A stretch of DNA of 64,000 bases, taken from Streptomyces sp. JJ66 (lineage in GTDB: Bacteria > Actinomycetota > Actinomycetes > Streptomycetales > Streptomycetaceae). The position numbers and the translations under genes were made by a program. Every line of letters starts with the position of its first letter. Position 1 is the first letter of the stretch. The DNA lies in the NCBI RefSeq assembly GCF_019303495.1, contig NZ_JAEVFI010000014.1, positions 20,486 to 84,485 on the forward strand, read 5' to 3'. The notes under the pieces are model-generated. The model did not search any database. It was given only the letters and a program-made list of their open reading frames with translations, and was not told the origin of the DNA. Positions 43,600 to 53,637 of the stretch are shown piece after piece.

Positions 43600-43726
43600 C
43601 CTCCGGCTGTCAGTGGCCGGAGGTCTCTTCCGCCCGGGCCGCGACAGCCACGGGCCGATGCCCCGGGGCCGAAACGGCCGACCCGTATTGACGGGAACAT
43701 CGCAAACCGGGAGTACTCCCCTCCGC
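43600..43726 (-). ncRNA. yybP-ykoY family manganese riboswitch controlling terC
   Basis: Read on the minus strand, the leader has the 5' consensus GGGGAGTA (43721-43714) and ends in AGAGACC (3' consensus AGACC, 43629-43622). P1 pairs CGGAGG (43725-43720) with CCTCCG (43623-43618). A stem-loop CCCG-TCAATA-CGGG lies between. The expression platform is readable: CCTCCGGC (43623-43616) can pair instead with GCCGGAGG (43607-43600), which contains the terC Shine-Dalgarno sequence. Ligand-bound P1 would free the site, so Mn2+ should switch translation on. The family assignment is by consensus recognition, without a covariance search. Confidence 0.78.
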
Positions 43727-43733
43727 GTAGTGC

Positions 43734-43761
43734 AGCGTACGGCATGTTCAAGAAATGGCAA
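43734..43761 (-). promoter_or_regulatory. terC promoter
   Basis: On the minus strand TTGCCA (43756-43761), 16 bases, TACGCT (43734-43739). Transcription would start near 43727, just at the 5' end of the riboswitch. Confidence 0.6.
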
Positions 43762-43771
43762 AGGCGAGAGC

Positions 43772-43801
43772 GCCTGGCCACCCGCCTCCGGGCGGCCAGG
43801 C
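43772..43801 (-). terminator. Terminator of uvrB
   Basis: GCCTGGCC (43772-43779) pairs with GGCCAGGC (43794-43801), with extra inner pairing (CCGCC with GGCGG). It lies 36 bases after the uvrB stop and just upstream of the terC promoter. Confidence 0.55.
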
Positions 43802-43836
43802 CCAGGGCACCCGAAGGCCCGGCCCACCCGAGCCGG

Positions 43837-45984
<2,148 letters not shown>

Positions 45985-46064
45985 GACACCCACCGTACGG
46001 CGGACCACTGACAACGCGCCGTGCGTCACCCCCCTGTCCGGGCCTGCTCACCTGACCCGCCAAC

Positions 46065-46097
46065 GTTCAGCTCGTGGTCACCCGGCACCCGTTTGGC
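46065..46097 (+). promoter_or_regulatory. PHO-box-like direct repeats upstream of glycerophosphodiesterase gene
   Basis: Three 11-base units start at 46065 (GTTCAGCTCGT), 46076 (GGTCACCCGGC) and 46087 (GTTTGGCGCCC). The middle unit matches the streptomycete PhoP repeat (GKTCAYYYRSG) at 10 of 11 positions; the others match in part. They lie about 145 bases before the start codon. Confidence 0.4.
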
Positions 46098-46240
46098 GCC
46101 CATGTGAACGCCGTCGCGGCCGGGAAAGCTCCCCGTGGGCGCGTCGCTGACGCAGCGCGACGACGGGTTGGCGCACCGTCGAAGCACCGGCGTGGGCGCG
46201 CGGCGCGCACACCGTCGCCCCCCGATGTGAGGAGCTTCCT

Positions 46241-47332
46241 GTGTCCCTTCGCCCCACCGCTGTGACCGGTTCGTTCCTGGGCGTCCTCGCGCTCGTCCTC
46301 ACCGCCGCCCCGGCCTCCCCGGCCACCCCGACACCGCCGGGGACCCTCGCCCCGGCGTCGCCCGCCCCGGCGGCGTCCGCCCCGGCGCCGGTGCCCGCGC
46401 CCGGGACGCCGGTGCCCACACCGACGCCGCCGCCCGCACCGACACTGCCGCCCGCGCCCGAGGCCCCGGTCGTCCCCGCCGCGCCCGACGCCCCCGTGCC
46501 ACCCGAGGTCCCCCTGCCCGGCACTCACCTGCCCGACGCTTACCTACCCGACGGGGTAGTGCCCGTCGCGCACCGCGGCGCCTCCGCCTACGCCCCGGAG
46601 AACACCCTCGCCGCCGCCGACAAGGCCGACCAGCTGGGCATCGCGTGGGTGGAGAACGACGTGCAGCGCAGCAAGGACGGCGAGCTGATCGTCCTGCACG
46701 ACGAGACGCTGAAGCGCACCACGAACGTCGAGGAGGTCTTCCCGGACCGCGCGCCGTGGAAGGTGGCCGACTTCACCGCGGCGGAGATCGACCAGCTGGA
46801 CGCGGGCGCCTGGTTCGGCGAGGAGTACGCGGGCGAGGGCGTGCCCACGCTCAGCGAGTTCCTGGACCGGATGAGCGCGAACCAGCAGAAGCTGCTGCTG
46901 GAGATCAAGAAGCCGGAACTGTACCCGGGCATCGAGCGGGACATCCTCAAGGAGCTGGGCAACGAGGGCTGGCTCGACCGGCAGCACCTGCGCTCCCGCC
47001 TGGTCATCCAGACCTTCGACGCCGCCTCGCTGCGCCGCGTCCACGACCTGAATCCCGCGGTGAAGACCGGCTTCCTGGGCACCCCGGCCGTGGCCGAGCT
47101 GCCTGACTACGCGGCCTTCGCCGACCAGATCAACCCGCGCTTCACCACCGTCACCGCCGCGTACGTGGACGCCGTGCACGCCACCCCCGGAGCGAGCGGT
47201 CAGCCCCTGGAGCTGTTCACCTGGACCGTGGACGACGCGGAGACCGCCACCCGCATGGCCGACCTCGGCGTGGACGGCATCATCAGCAACCGTCCTGACG
47301 TCATCCGTGACGCGGTGCGCGGCCGGGACTGA
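46241..47332 (+). CDS. Secreted glycerophosphodiester phosphodiesterase
   Basis: A 363-residue exported enzyme that releases glycerol 3-phosphate from deacylated phospholipids or teichoic acids. The GTG at 46241 has GGAG 7 bases upstream and gives a signal peptide (residues of about 1-27). Residues 28-100 are a Pro/Ala/Thr linker with over 40% Pro, which would hold the domain away from the cell surface. The catalytic domain begins at VAHRGASAYAPENTLAA (His near 110), continues with WVENDVQRSKDGELIVLHDE and ends with DLGVDGIISNRPDV. PhoP-like repeats lie upstream. It corresponds by position to a phosphate-regulated glpQ of S. coelicolor; that link is from memory. Confidence 0.93.
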   Translation: MSLRPTAVTGSFLGVLALVLTAAPASPATPTPPGTLAPASPAPAASAPAPVPAPGTPVPTPTPPPAPTLPPAPEAPVVPAAPDAPVPPEVPLPGTHLPDAYLPDGVVPVAHRGASAYAPENTLAAADKADQLGIAWVENDVQRSKDGELIVLHDETLKRTTNVEEVFPDRAPWKVADFTAAEIDQLDAGAWFGEEYAGEGVPTLSEFLDRMSANQQKLLLEIKKPELYPGIERDILKELGNEGWLDRQHLRSRLVIQTFDAASLRRVHDLNPAVKTGFLGTPAVAELPDYAAFADQINPRFTTVTAAYVDAVHATPGASGQPLELFTWTVDDAETATRMADLGVDGIISNRPDVIRDAVRGRD

Positions 47333-47360
47333 CGCACCGTACGGCTGCGCTGGGGTGCGT
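47332..47360 (+). terminator. Hairpin after glycerophosphodiesterase gene
   Basis: ACGCACC (47332-47338) pairs with GGTGCGT (47354-47360) over a 15-base loop, immediately after the stop codon. Confidence 0.45.
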
Positions 47361-47375
47361 GCCGTTCCGCCGCCG

Positions 47376-47405
47376 CTGACCGTTGTCAGCGGGCGGTCGT
47401 AGGGT
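47376..47405 (+). promoter_or_regulatory. Leaderless promoter of ogt
   Basis: CTGACC (47376-47381), 18 bases, TAGGGT (47400-47405), then 7 bases to the ATG. This fixes the start at 47413. Confidence 0.6.
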
Positions 47406-47412
47406 CAGCCCC

Positions 47413-47958
47413 ATGACCGCCACCCTCGTGCCCGCGTCCTGGACGGTGCGGCGCACCCCCGTCGGCCCGCTGCTGCTCCTCGCCAGCGACGCGGGCCTGC
47501 TCAGCGTCGGCTTCCACGCCGAGCGGCACCGGATACGGCGCGCGCTGGAACAGGCCGAAGCCCGGCTCGGCGCCGCGCCCGCCGAAGCCGGGAGCCATCC
47601 GGTGCTGCGGGCCGCGGCCGGGGAGCTGGACGCGTACTTCGCCGGCCGGCCGCACACGTTCGGCATACCGCTGGACTGGTCGCTGACGGAGGGGTTCACC
47701 GCACGCGTCCTGCGCGAGCTGGCGGCGTCCGTGCCGTACGGCAGCGTCATCACCTACCAGGAGCTGGCCGACGCGGTGGGGCAGCCCGGCGCGGTCCGGG
47801 CCGTGGGCGCGGCGATGGGCGCCAACCCGCTGCCCCTCGTCGTTCCCTGCCACCGGGTGGTGGCGACCGGTGGGGGGCTCGGCGGCTTCAGCGGCGGGCT
47901 GGACACCAAGCGGGCCCTGCTGGCGCTGGAGGGAGTGCTGCCCGCCCCGCTGTTCTGA
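47413..47958 (+). CDS. ogt: Methylated-DNA-[protein]-cysteine S-methyltransferase
   Basis: A 181-residue suicide repair protein that takes an alkyl group from O6-alkylguanine. The acceptor cysteine is in VPCHRVVATGGGLGGFSGGL near residue 140. The DNA-binding helix-turn-helix is in VITYQELADAVGQPGAVRAV, with the arginine finger in AVRAVGAAMGANPLP. Length and the lack of a regulatory domain mark it as Ogt-type rather than Ada. A good leaderless promoter precedes the ATG. Confidence 0.94.
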   Translation: MTATLVPASWTVRRTPVGPLLLLASDAGLLSVGFHAERHRIRRALEQAEARLGAAPAEAGSHPVLRAAAGELDAYFAGRPHTFGIPLDWSLTEGFTARVLRELAASVPYGSVITYQELADAVGQPGAVRAVGAAMGANPLPLVVPCHRVVATGGGLGGFSGGLDTKRALLALEGVLPAPLF

Positions 47959-48072
47959 CCGGTGGTCCCCCTCTCCCGGCGGAGGCTGGCCGGGCGCGGC
48001 GGCGGGGCGTTCCGCCGCGGTCGTCGGCGCTATGCGGTGGGCCGCGCGGGCGGCGGCTGCCACAATGCCCGC

Positions 48073-49407
48073 GTGACCAACCCCGCCGAAGGCGCCGACA
48101 CCCCCGCCATATCCGCGCTCGCCCCCGCCGTCTCCCCCGTCGCGCCGCCTGCGGCAGGCGTCCCCTCGGCGCCGGAAGTCGCCGCCATCCGACGCCGCAC
48201 CAACGCGGTGCTGATCGCCTCCCAGGTGCTCGGCGGCCTCGGCGTGGCGACGGCCATCGCGCTGGCGGCCGTGCTCGCGCAGGACATCGGCGGTTCGGAG
48301 GCGGTCGCCGGGCTGGCCTCGACGGCCTCGGTCATCGGCACGGCGCTGCTGTCGGTACCGCTGGCCGCGCTGATGGCGGCACGCGGCCGCCGGGCGGGGC
48401 TGACGCTGGCGTACCTCATCGCCGCGGCGGGCGGCGCGGTCGTCGTCGTGGCCGCCGTGCTGGGCTGGTTTCCGCTGCTGCTGGCGGGCATGGCGGCCTT
48501 CGGCGCGGGCTCCTCCGCCAACCTCCAGGCCCGCTTCGCGGCGGCCGACCTGGCCGAGCCGCAGCACCGCGCGCGCACCATCTCGCTGGTGGTGTGGGCC
48601 ACCACGATCGGCGCGGTGACCGGGCCCAACCTCGCCGGACCGGCCGGGAGAAGCCTCGCGGGGTTCGGGATACCCCAGACGGCAGGCCCGTTCGTGTGGG
48701 GTACGGGCATCTTCCTGATCGCCGGTGCCCTGGTGTGGTTCCTGCTGCGGCCGGACCCGCTGCTCACCGCGCGGGCGATCGCCGCCGGGGCCGGTGACGG
48801 CCCGGACGACTCCGGCGCCGACCGCTCGGTGCGCGCGGGCTGGCGCGCGGTGACCGCCTCACCCCGCGCCCTGCTCGCGCTGGCGGCCATCACCGGCTCG
48901 CACACCGTCATGGTGGCGGTGATGGTCATGACCCCGGTGGACCTCAGCCACCACGGCGCCGACCTGGAGCTGATCGGGTTCGTCATCAGCGGTCACATCG
49001 CCGGGATGTACGCGTTCTCACCGGTCATGGGCTGGCTCGCTGACCGGGTGGGACGCGTCGCGGTGATCGGGTTCGGCATGGGCCTGCTGGCGTTGGCCAC
49101 ACTGCTGGCGGGCACGTCCGGCGGCGACCACACGCAAAGCGCGGTGGGCCTGTTCCTGCTGGGCCTGGGCTGGTCGGCGGGTCTGGTCGCCGGGTCGGCG
49201 CTGCTGACCGACTCCGTGCCCGGTGCGGCGCGGACGGCGGCCCAGGGCCTGTCGGACCTGGCCTCCAACGCGGCGGCCGGGGCGGGCGGCGCGCTCTCAG
49301 GCGTCGTCGTCGCCCAGGCGGGCTACGGCTGGCTCAACGCCCTGGCCGCGACGCTGCTGCTCCCGCTGGCCGTCCTGGCCCTGCGCGCGGCCCGCCACCG
49401 GGGGTGA
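48073..49407 (+). CDS. MFS transporter (12-helix)
   Basis: A 444-residue major facilitator with about 12 transmembrane helices. The GTG at 48073 lies 6 bases after CACAAT, a possible -10 for a leaderless transcript; the first 40 residues are a Pro/Ala-rich cytosolic extension. The MFS loop 2-3 motif is degenerate (LAALMAARGRRAGLTLAYL). The second half repeats it as MGWLADRVGRVAVIGFGMG, close to the GX3DRXGRR consensus. The family is that of drug or metabolite exporters; the substrate cannot be read from the sequence. It converges with a PIG-L deacetylase gene. Confidence 0.88.
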   Translation: MTNPAEGADTPAISALAPAVSPVAPPAAGVPSAPEVAAIRRRTNAVLIASQVLGGLGVATAIALAAVLAQDIGGSEAVAGLASTASVIGTALLSVPLAALMAARGRRAGLTLAYLIAAAGGAVVVVAAVLGWFPLLLAGMAAFGAGSSANLQARFAAADLAEPQHRARTISLVVWATTIGAVTGPNLAGPAGRSLAGFGIPQTAGPFVWGTGIFLIAGALVWFLLRPDPLLTARAIAAGAGDGPDDSGADRSVRAGWRAVTASPRALLALAAITGSHTVMVAVMVMTPVDLSHHGADLELIGFVISGHIAGMYAFSPVMGWLADRVGRVAVIGFGMGLLALATLLAGTSGGDHTQSAVGLFLLGLGWSAGLVAGSALLTDSVPGAARTAAQGLSDLASNAAAGAGGALSGVVVAQAGYGWLNALAATLLLPLAVLALRAARHRG

Positions 49408-49445
49408 GCCGGGCGCGCCCGCTGCCTGCGCGACCCGCTCCGCCA

Positions 49446-49464
49446 GGCGGGCGGCACGCCCGCC
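49446..49464. terminator. Bidirectional hairpin between MFS and deacetylase genes
   Basis: GGCGGGC (49446-49452) pairs with GCCCGCC (49458-49464) over a 5-base loop, in a 139-base convergent spacer. A second short stem lies around 49496-49510. Confidence 0.5.
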
Positions 49465-49546
49465 CCCGCGCCGCTGCCGTCGTCCCCCCGCTGAGGCCCG
49501 ACGCCGGGCTGTCCCACGTCTGCTCCCGGGGTCCGCCGGGCAGGTC

Positions 49547-50320
49547 CTAGCGCGGGTGGACGCGGAAGGCGACCGCAGGGTGGCCCAGGCGCTGGCGCAG
49601 CGGGTCCATCGTGGCCGCCAGGAAGGTACGGGCGTACTGCTCCGGTGGTTCGTCGCTCAGCGCGCTGAGGTAGGCGTGGTGCTCGGTGAGCGAGGCGACC
49701 GCGCGCTCGACGTCCTCGTCGGTGACCTGCTGGGCGTGCGTCGCGCCGGCCACGACGCTGATGGCGACCCAGCGCACGCCGTCCCACCGTTCCAGGCCGC
49801 CGTCGGCCAGCTGTTCGGGGAAGATCCACCGGTTGCCCGCGTCCGAGGCCGCGTCCACCGTGGCCCGCGCGACCGCCTTGTGGTCGGGGGTGTTCCAGTA
49901 GCCGCCGGGCCAGGTCTCGTCGCCGCTGATGGTGAGCACCAGTTCCGGGCGGTGGCGGCGGATGGCAGCGGCCAGATCCCGGCGCAGGGGGACGCCGTAC
50001 TCGATCACGCCGTCCCGGTGGTCGAGGAACTCCACGGCCGGGACGCCGACGGCCGCCGCGCTGGCCCGCTGTTCCCGTTCCCGCACCCGGGCCGCCTCGG
50101 CGGGCTCCATCGAGTCGATGCCCGCCTCGCCCCGGGTGACGAGGAGGTAGCTGATCTCCTTGCCCTGGGCCGTCCAGTGCGCGATCGCGGCCGCCGCGCC
50201 GTACTCCAGGTCGTCGGGGTGGGCGACCACCGCCAGGGCCCGCTGCCAGTCCTGCGGCATCGCCGCGAGTTCTTCCGCCACCTGTGCCTCCGGTACCTCG
50301 TTGACGTTAGCGATGCTCAC
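49547..50320 (-). CDS. PIG-L family deacetylase (LmbE-like)
   Basis: A 257-residue zinc-dependent deacetylase of the PIG-L superfamily, which includes the mycothiol enzyme MshB and mycothiol-conjugate amidase Mca. The zinc motif AHPDDLEYGAAAAI lies near residue 35 and the third ligand is in WNTPDHKAVARATVDA near residue 145. REAGIDS-like TRGEAGIDSMEPAEAARVRE is also conserved. The GTG at 50320 is my preferred start; an ATG at 50368 is also open. It is divergent from a methyltransferase gene with only 67 bases between them. Its substrate is not clear; MshB normally lies elsewhere. Confidence 0.85.
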   Translation of the reverse strand: MSIANVNEVPEAQVAEELAAMPQDWQRALAVVAHPDDLEYGAAAAIAHWTAQGKEISYLLVTRGEAGIDSMEPAEAARVREREQRASAAAVGVPAVEFLDHRDGVIEYGVPLRRDLAAAIRRHRPELVLTISGDETWPGGYWNTPDHKAVARATVDAASDAGNRWIFPEQLADGGLERWDGVRWVAISVVAGATHAQQVTDEDVERAVASLTEHHAYLSALSDEPPEQYARTFLAATMDPLRQRLGHPAVAFRVHPR

Positions 50321-50387
50321 ACGGGGATTCCCGTGCGGCACGTCCAACCGCACCACGGCCACCGGCATTCCGGCGAAAGGCACCTCG

Positions 50388-51164
50388 ATGTCCCGACGAC
50401 TGCACACCAACCGCTCCTCGCTCGCCCACCGGATCAGCTACGCGGCCAAGCACCCCGGGCGCATCCCGCCCCACGTGCGCCGTCTGGTGCGGGACTGGCG
50501 GCTGCGGCGCATGGCGGGCAGCGACCACGTGGCCTACTACCGCGCGGTGATGAAGGACGACACCGCCCGCAGCCCGGAATCAGCGGTCGGCAGCGCCACG
50601 CACGAACGCTGGGTCGCGCTCGGCGAGATGCAGTTCGACTACCTGGTCCGGCACGGCCTGTCCCCCACGGACCGCATGCTGGAGATCGGGTGCGGAAACC
50701 TGCGGGCGGGCCGGCTGTTCATCGCCCACCTGGAACCGGGGAACTACCACGGGATCGACATCTCGCCCGAGATCCTGCTCGCCGCGCGGCGCACCCTCGT
50801 CCAGCACCGGCTCCAGGCCAAGCTGCCGCACCTGACGCTGGTGGACGACCTGAAGCTGGCCCACCTGCCGGACGGCTACTTCACCGTCGTGCACGCGCAC
50901 AGTGTCTTCTCGCACTCTCCGGTGGAGGTCATCGACGAGTGCCTGGCACACGTGGGCCGCGTGCTCGCACCGGGCGGGCACTTCGACTTCACCTACAACC
51001 GCACGCTGGGCCGGGAGCACCAGGTGCTGCGCGAGGACTTCTACTACCGGACGGAGACGCTGACGGCCCTGGCGCACTCGCACGGGTTGTCGGCGCGGGC
51101 GATGACGGACTGGGAGGAACTGCCGCACCAGCAGTCGAAAATCCGGGTCACGCACCCCGGGTAG
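50388..51164 (+). CDS. Class I SAM-dependent methyltransferase
   Basis: A 258-residue methyltransferase with the ATG at 50388 preceded by GAAAGG. The SAM-binding glycine motif is MLEIGCGNLRAGRLFIAHL near residue 98, followed by the acidic end of strand 2 in YHGIDISPEILLAARR and motif HAHSVFSHSPVEVIDECL. The N-terminal 75 residues are very basic (RRLVRDWRLRRMAGSDH) and not part of the fold. Proteins of this kind often modify sugars or polymers, but nothing shows the acceptor here. A hairpin follows the stop. Confidence 0.85.
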   Translation: MSRRLHTNRSSLAHRISYAAKHPGRIPPHVRRLVRDWRLRRMAGSDHVAYYRAVMKDDTARSPESAVGSATHERWVALGEMQFDYLVRHGLSPTDRMLEIGCGNLRAGRLFIAHLEPGNYHGIDISPEILLAARRTLVQHRLQAKLPHLTLVDDLKLAHLPDGYFTVVHAHSVFSHSPVEVIDECLAHVGRVLAPGGHFDFTYNRTLGREHQVLREDFYYRTETLTALAHSHGLSARAMTDWEELPHQQSKIRVTHPG

Positions 51165-51168
51165 CGGC

Positions 51169-51196
51169 GCGGGGTAGCGCCCCGGTGGTACCCCGC
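51169..51196 (+). terminator. Terminator of the methyltransferase gene
   Basis: GCGGGGTA (51169-51176) pairs perfectly with TACCCCGC (51189-51196) across a 12-base loop, 5 bases after the stop codon. Confidence 0.55.
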
Positions 51197-51282
51197 TCCT
51201 CCGCACGAGTGGTCCCGCGCCGCCATACCGGCTAACCGTCGGCGTGGCGGCGCAGGCACGTTTCCGCCAAAGTACACAAGTG

Positions 51283-51300
51283 GGATTATCACATTAATCC
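51283..51300. promoter_or_regulatory. AT-rich inverted repeat before the CapA-like gene
   Basis: GGATTA (51283-51288) and TAATCC (51295-51300) flank TCACAT. The stretch is strikingly AT-rich for this genome and lies 25 bases before the start codon. It may be an operator or contain the -10 region. Confidence 0.4.
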
Positions 51301-51324
51301 GCCTCTGTGCCTTGGAGTGGAGCC

Positions 51325-52512
51325 GTGCCCTCTCACAGCCGACGCCGCACCAGAACCCTGCTGGCCGCCGCCGTGCTCACCCCGCTGGCCGCGTGCGGCC
51401 AGCCGGACGGAGGCCCGCCCCAGGACCGCCCCTCCCCGCAGGACACCCCGGCCGCCGGGAAGACCGAGGCGTTCACCCTCGTCGCGACCGGCGACATCCT
51501 CAGCCACGACTCCGTCATCCGGCAGGCCGCCGCCGACGCGGGCGGGGAAAGCGGCGACGGCACCGGGCCCCGCACCTACGACTTCCGCAGCATGCTCGCG
51601 GGCGCCAAGCCCGTCGTCGCCCAGGCGGACCTGGCCATCTGCCACCTGGAGACGGTCGTCGGCGCCGACGGCGGCCCGTTCTCCGGGTACCCCATGTTCC
51701 GCACGCCGCCGCAGGTGGCGCAGGCGATCGCCGACACCGGGTACGACAGCTGCTCAACGGCGTCCAACCACACCCTGGACGCCGGTCCCGAAGGGGTCGA
51801 GCGCACCCTGGACGCGATGGACGCGGCCGGAGTCCGGCACGTGGGCTCGGCCCGCTCGGCGGCCGAGCGCGACCAGCCGGCGATGCTGACGGCGGGCGGG
51901 GCGAAGGTCGCGCAGCTCGCCTACACCTACGGCACCAACGGCATCCCGGTACCCGAGAACCAGCCGTACCTGGTCAACCTGATCGACGCCGACCGTATCC
52001 TCGCCGACGCCACCTCCGCGCGGGCGGCCGGAGCGGACGTGGTGGTGGTCAGCATGCACTGGGGCACCGAGTGGCAGGAAGAGCCTAACGCGCAGCAGCG
52101 GGCTCTCGCCGGGCAGTTGACGGCCGCCCAGGTGGACGGGCGGCGCGCGATCGACCTGATCATCGGCACCCACGCCCACGTGCCGCAGGCGTACGAGAAG
52201 GTGGGCGGCACCTGGGTGGTGTACGGCATGGGTGACCAGGTGGCCGGAGTCATGAACGACCCGCGCGGCCAGTACGGCTCGACAGCCCGCTTCACCTTCA
52301 CGCCCCCCACGCGGGCGGGCGAGGCGTGGCGGGTGACGAAGGCCGAGTTCGTGCCGCACGTGATGGACAACGACCCGCTGCGCGTGGTCAACCTGCCGCG
52401 CGCGCTGCGCGAGGACCCGGACCAGCCCCGGTACGTCAAGGCCCAGGAGGCCATCAAGGAGGCCGTACTCAGCCGGGGCGCGGCCAAGGACGGCCTGCGC
52501 CTGGGCCGGTGA
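51325..52512 (+). CDS. CapA-family lipoprotein (poly-gamma-glutamate/metallophosphatase fold)
   Basis: A 395-residue lipoprotein of the CapA/PgsA family. The GTG at 51325 has GGAG 8 bases upstream; the N-terminus is a signal with a lipobox (LTPLAAC, Cys 24). The metallophosphatase-like domain shows TLVATGDILSHDSVI near residue 55, ADLAICHLETVVG, YDSCSTASNHTLDAG, VVVSMHWGTEWQ and IIGTHAHVPQAYE, the last two giving the metal-binding His residues. CapA takes part in poly-gamma-glutamate synthesis in Bacillus, but no capB or capC homologue is near, so this role is unproven here. Confidence 0.88.
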   Translation: MPSHSRRRTRTLLAAAVLTPLAACGQPDGGPPQDRPSPQDTPAAGKTEAFTLVATGDILSHDSVIRQAAADAGGESGDGTGPRTYDFRSMLAGAKPVVAQADLAICHLETVVGADGGPFSGYPMFRTPPQVAQAIADTGYDSCSTASNHTLDAGPEGVERTLDAMDAAGVRHVGSARSAAERDQPAMLTAGGAKVAQLAYTYGTNGIPVPENQPYLVNLIDADRILADATSARAAGADVVVVSMHWGTEWQEEPNAQQRALAGQLTAAQVDGRRAIDLIIGTHAHVPQAYEKVGGTWVVYGMGDQVAGVMNDPRGQYGSTARFTFTPPTRAGEAWRVTKAEFVPHVMDNDPLRVVNLPRALREDPDQPRYVKAQEAIKEAVLSRGAAKDGLRLGR

Positions 52513-52800
52513 ACTGACACGCGGGTCAGGTGGCCGCACTCCGCCCGCCGCGCAGCGTCTGCGCCGGGACCCCGCGCTTCCTGCTCGCACCGGCACACCG
52601 GCGGGCGCCGCAGCCGACCGTGCCCCTGCGTCGGCAGGTCCTCTCGGGCAGGGCTGCGCTGGCTGCCTCCAGGTCCCGGCAGAGCTCCTGGAACTCAGCC
52701 GGTCCGTCGTCGCCGCTTATGGTCGCCGGGTCATGCGCCCCCTTGGCGGCAGATACCACTGACTACACAGGGCAGGCACACAAGTGGCGCAGCGATCCGC

Positions 52801-53511
52801 CTATCGCGGGGCGGTAAAGTCCGGTGGGGCTGTGGTGGGGGCGGTGCCGGTGGGGAGGGGTTCGTCGGGGCAGGCGGTGAGGACGCGAGTGAGGGCGGCG
52901 TGTTCGGCTTGCGTCACCCACAGCTCGTACTTGTCCTTGACCGCGACCTGCGCGGCCGCGTACGCGCAGCGGTAGGGCTTGTGCGGGGGGAGCCAGGTGG
53001 CGGCGTCGGCGTCGCCCTTGGCGCGGTTGGCGCTGGCATCGACGGCCAGCAGGTTGAGCGGGTCGTTGGCGAACGCGATGCGCTTGGCGGGCTCCCAGGC
53101 GTGGGCGCCCTTCTGCCAGGCGTCGGAGAGGGCGACGAGGTGGTCTATGTCCACCTCGCTGCGGCCGCCGCGTTCGAAGGTGACGCGCTCGCCGGTGAAG
53201 GGGTCCGGGGTGAGGGTGCCGGAGGTGACGGTGCAGTCGTCTTGCACCGTGACGTCGGTGAGGTCGCGCTGGAGTATGTCGTCGCGGGTGCCGCAGCCGT
53301 TGCCGTCGGTATCGGGCCACGGGGAGCCGAACTTGCGGCGGTCATACCCGGATTTCGGGGCACGTCCTTTGACGGTGAGGTCATCCAGCGACGCGAGCGC
53401 GGCGGACCCCGCACCGGGGTTGCCGTCCACGTCGGGGACGTCCTCGACGGTGCAGGCGGTGGCAAGGAGCAGGGCGGCGAGGACTGCGGCGGCAGGGGCG
53501 CGACGGGTCAT
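52801..53511 (-). CDS. Secreted HNH endonuclease lipoprotein (DUF1524-like)
   Basis: A 236-residue exported nuclease with an N-terminal lipobox (LLLATAC, Cys 20). The HNH core is in SEVDIDHLVALSDAW, with the first His, followed by AFANDPLNLLAVDASANRAK carrying the conserved Asn residues and KGDADAATWLPP. Secreted proteins of this GmrSD-C type are common in streptomycetes and probably digest external DNA. Two Cys pairs (NGCGTRDD and QDDCTV) may form a disulfide. TAAGCT lies 7 bases before the ATG, so the transcript is probably leaderless. It converges with the CapA-like gene. Confidence 0.9.
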   Translation of the reverse strand: MTRRAPAAAVLAALLLATACTVEDVPDVDGNPGAGSAALASLDDLTVKGRAPKSGYDRRKFGSPWPDTDGNGCGTRDDILQRDLTDVTVQDDCTVTSGTLTPDPFTGERVTFERGGRSEVDIDHLVALSDAWQKGAHAWEPAKRIAFANDPLNLLAVDASANRAKGDADAATWLPPHKPYRCAYAAAQVAVKDKYELWVTQAEHAALTRVLTACPDEPLPTGTAPTTAPPDFTAPR

Positions 53512-53518
53512 GCCCGCG

Positions 53519-53524
53519 AGCTTA
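53519..53524 (-). promoter_or_regulatory. -10 element of leaderless HNH nuclease gene
   Basis: TAAGCT on the minus strand ends 7 bases before the ATG. Confidence 0.45.
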
Positions 53525-53637
53525 GGACCGCGCGGGGCGGAAGGCAGCGCCCGGGGCGGGCACTTCGGCCCCGCGCAGTCCGGCGGGAGTGTGGCGTCCG
53601 CTCCAGCAGACCGGCGGGCGGGGCGCGCGGCGCCGGC

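Noticed and set aside
52526..52759. Small open frame on the minus strand between the CapA-like and HNH genes
   Set aside because: Third-position GC bias fades after about 35 codons, there is no ribosome binding site and no family motif. It could be a decayed gene, but I cannot support it. The rest of this 288-base spacer has only short hairpins, such as GCGCAG-CGT-CTGCGC at 52550-52564.
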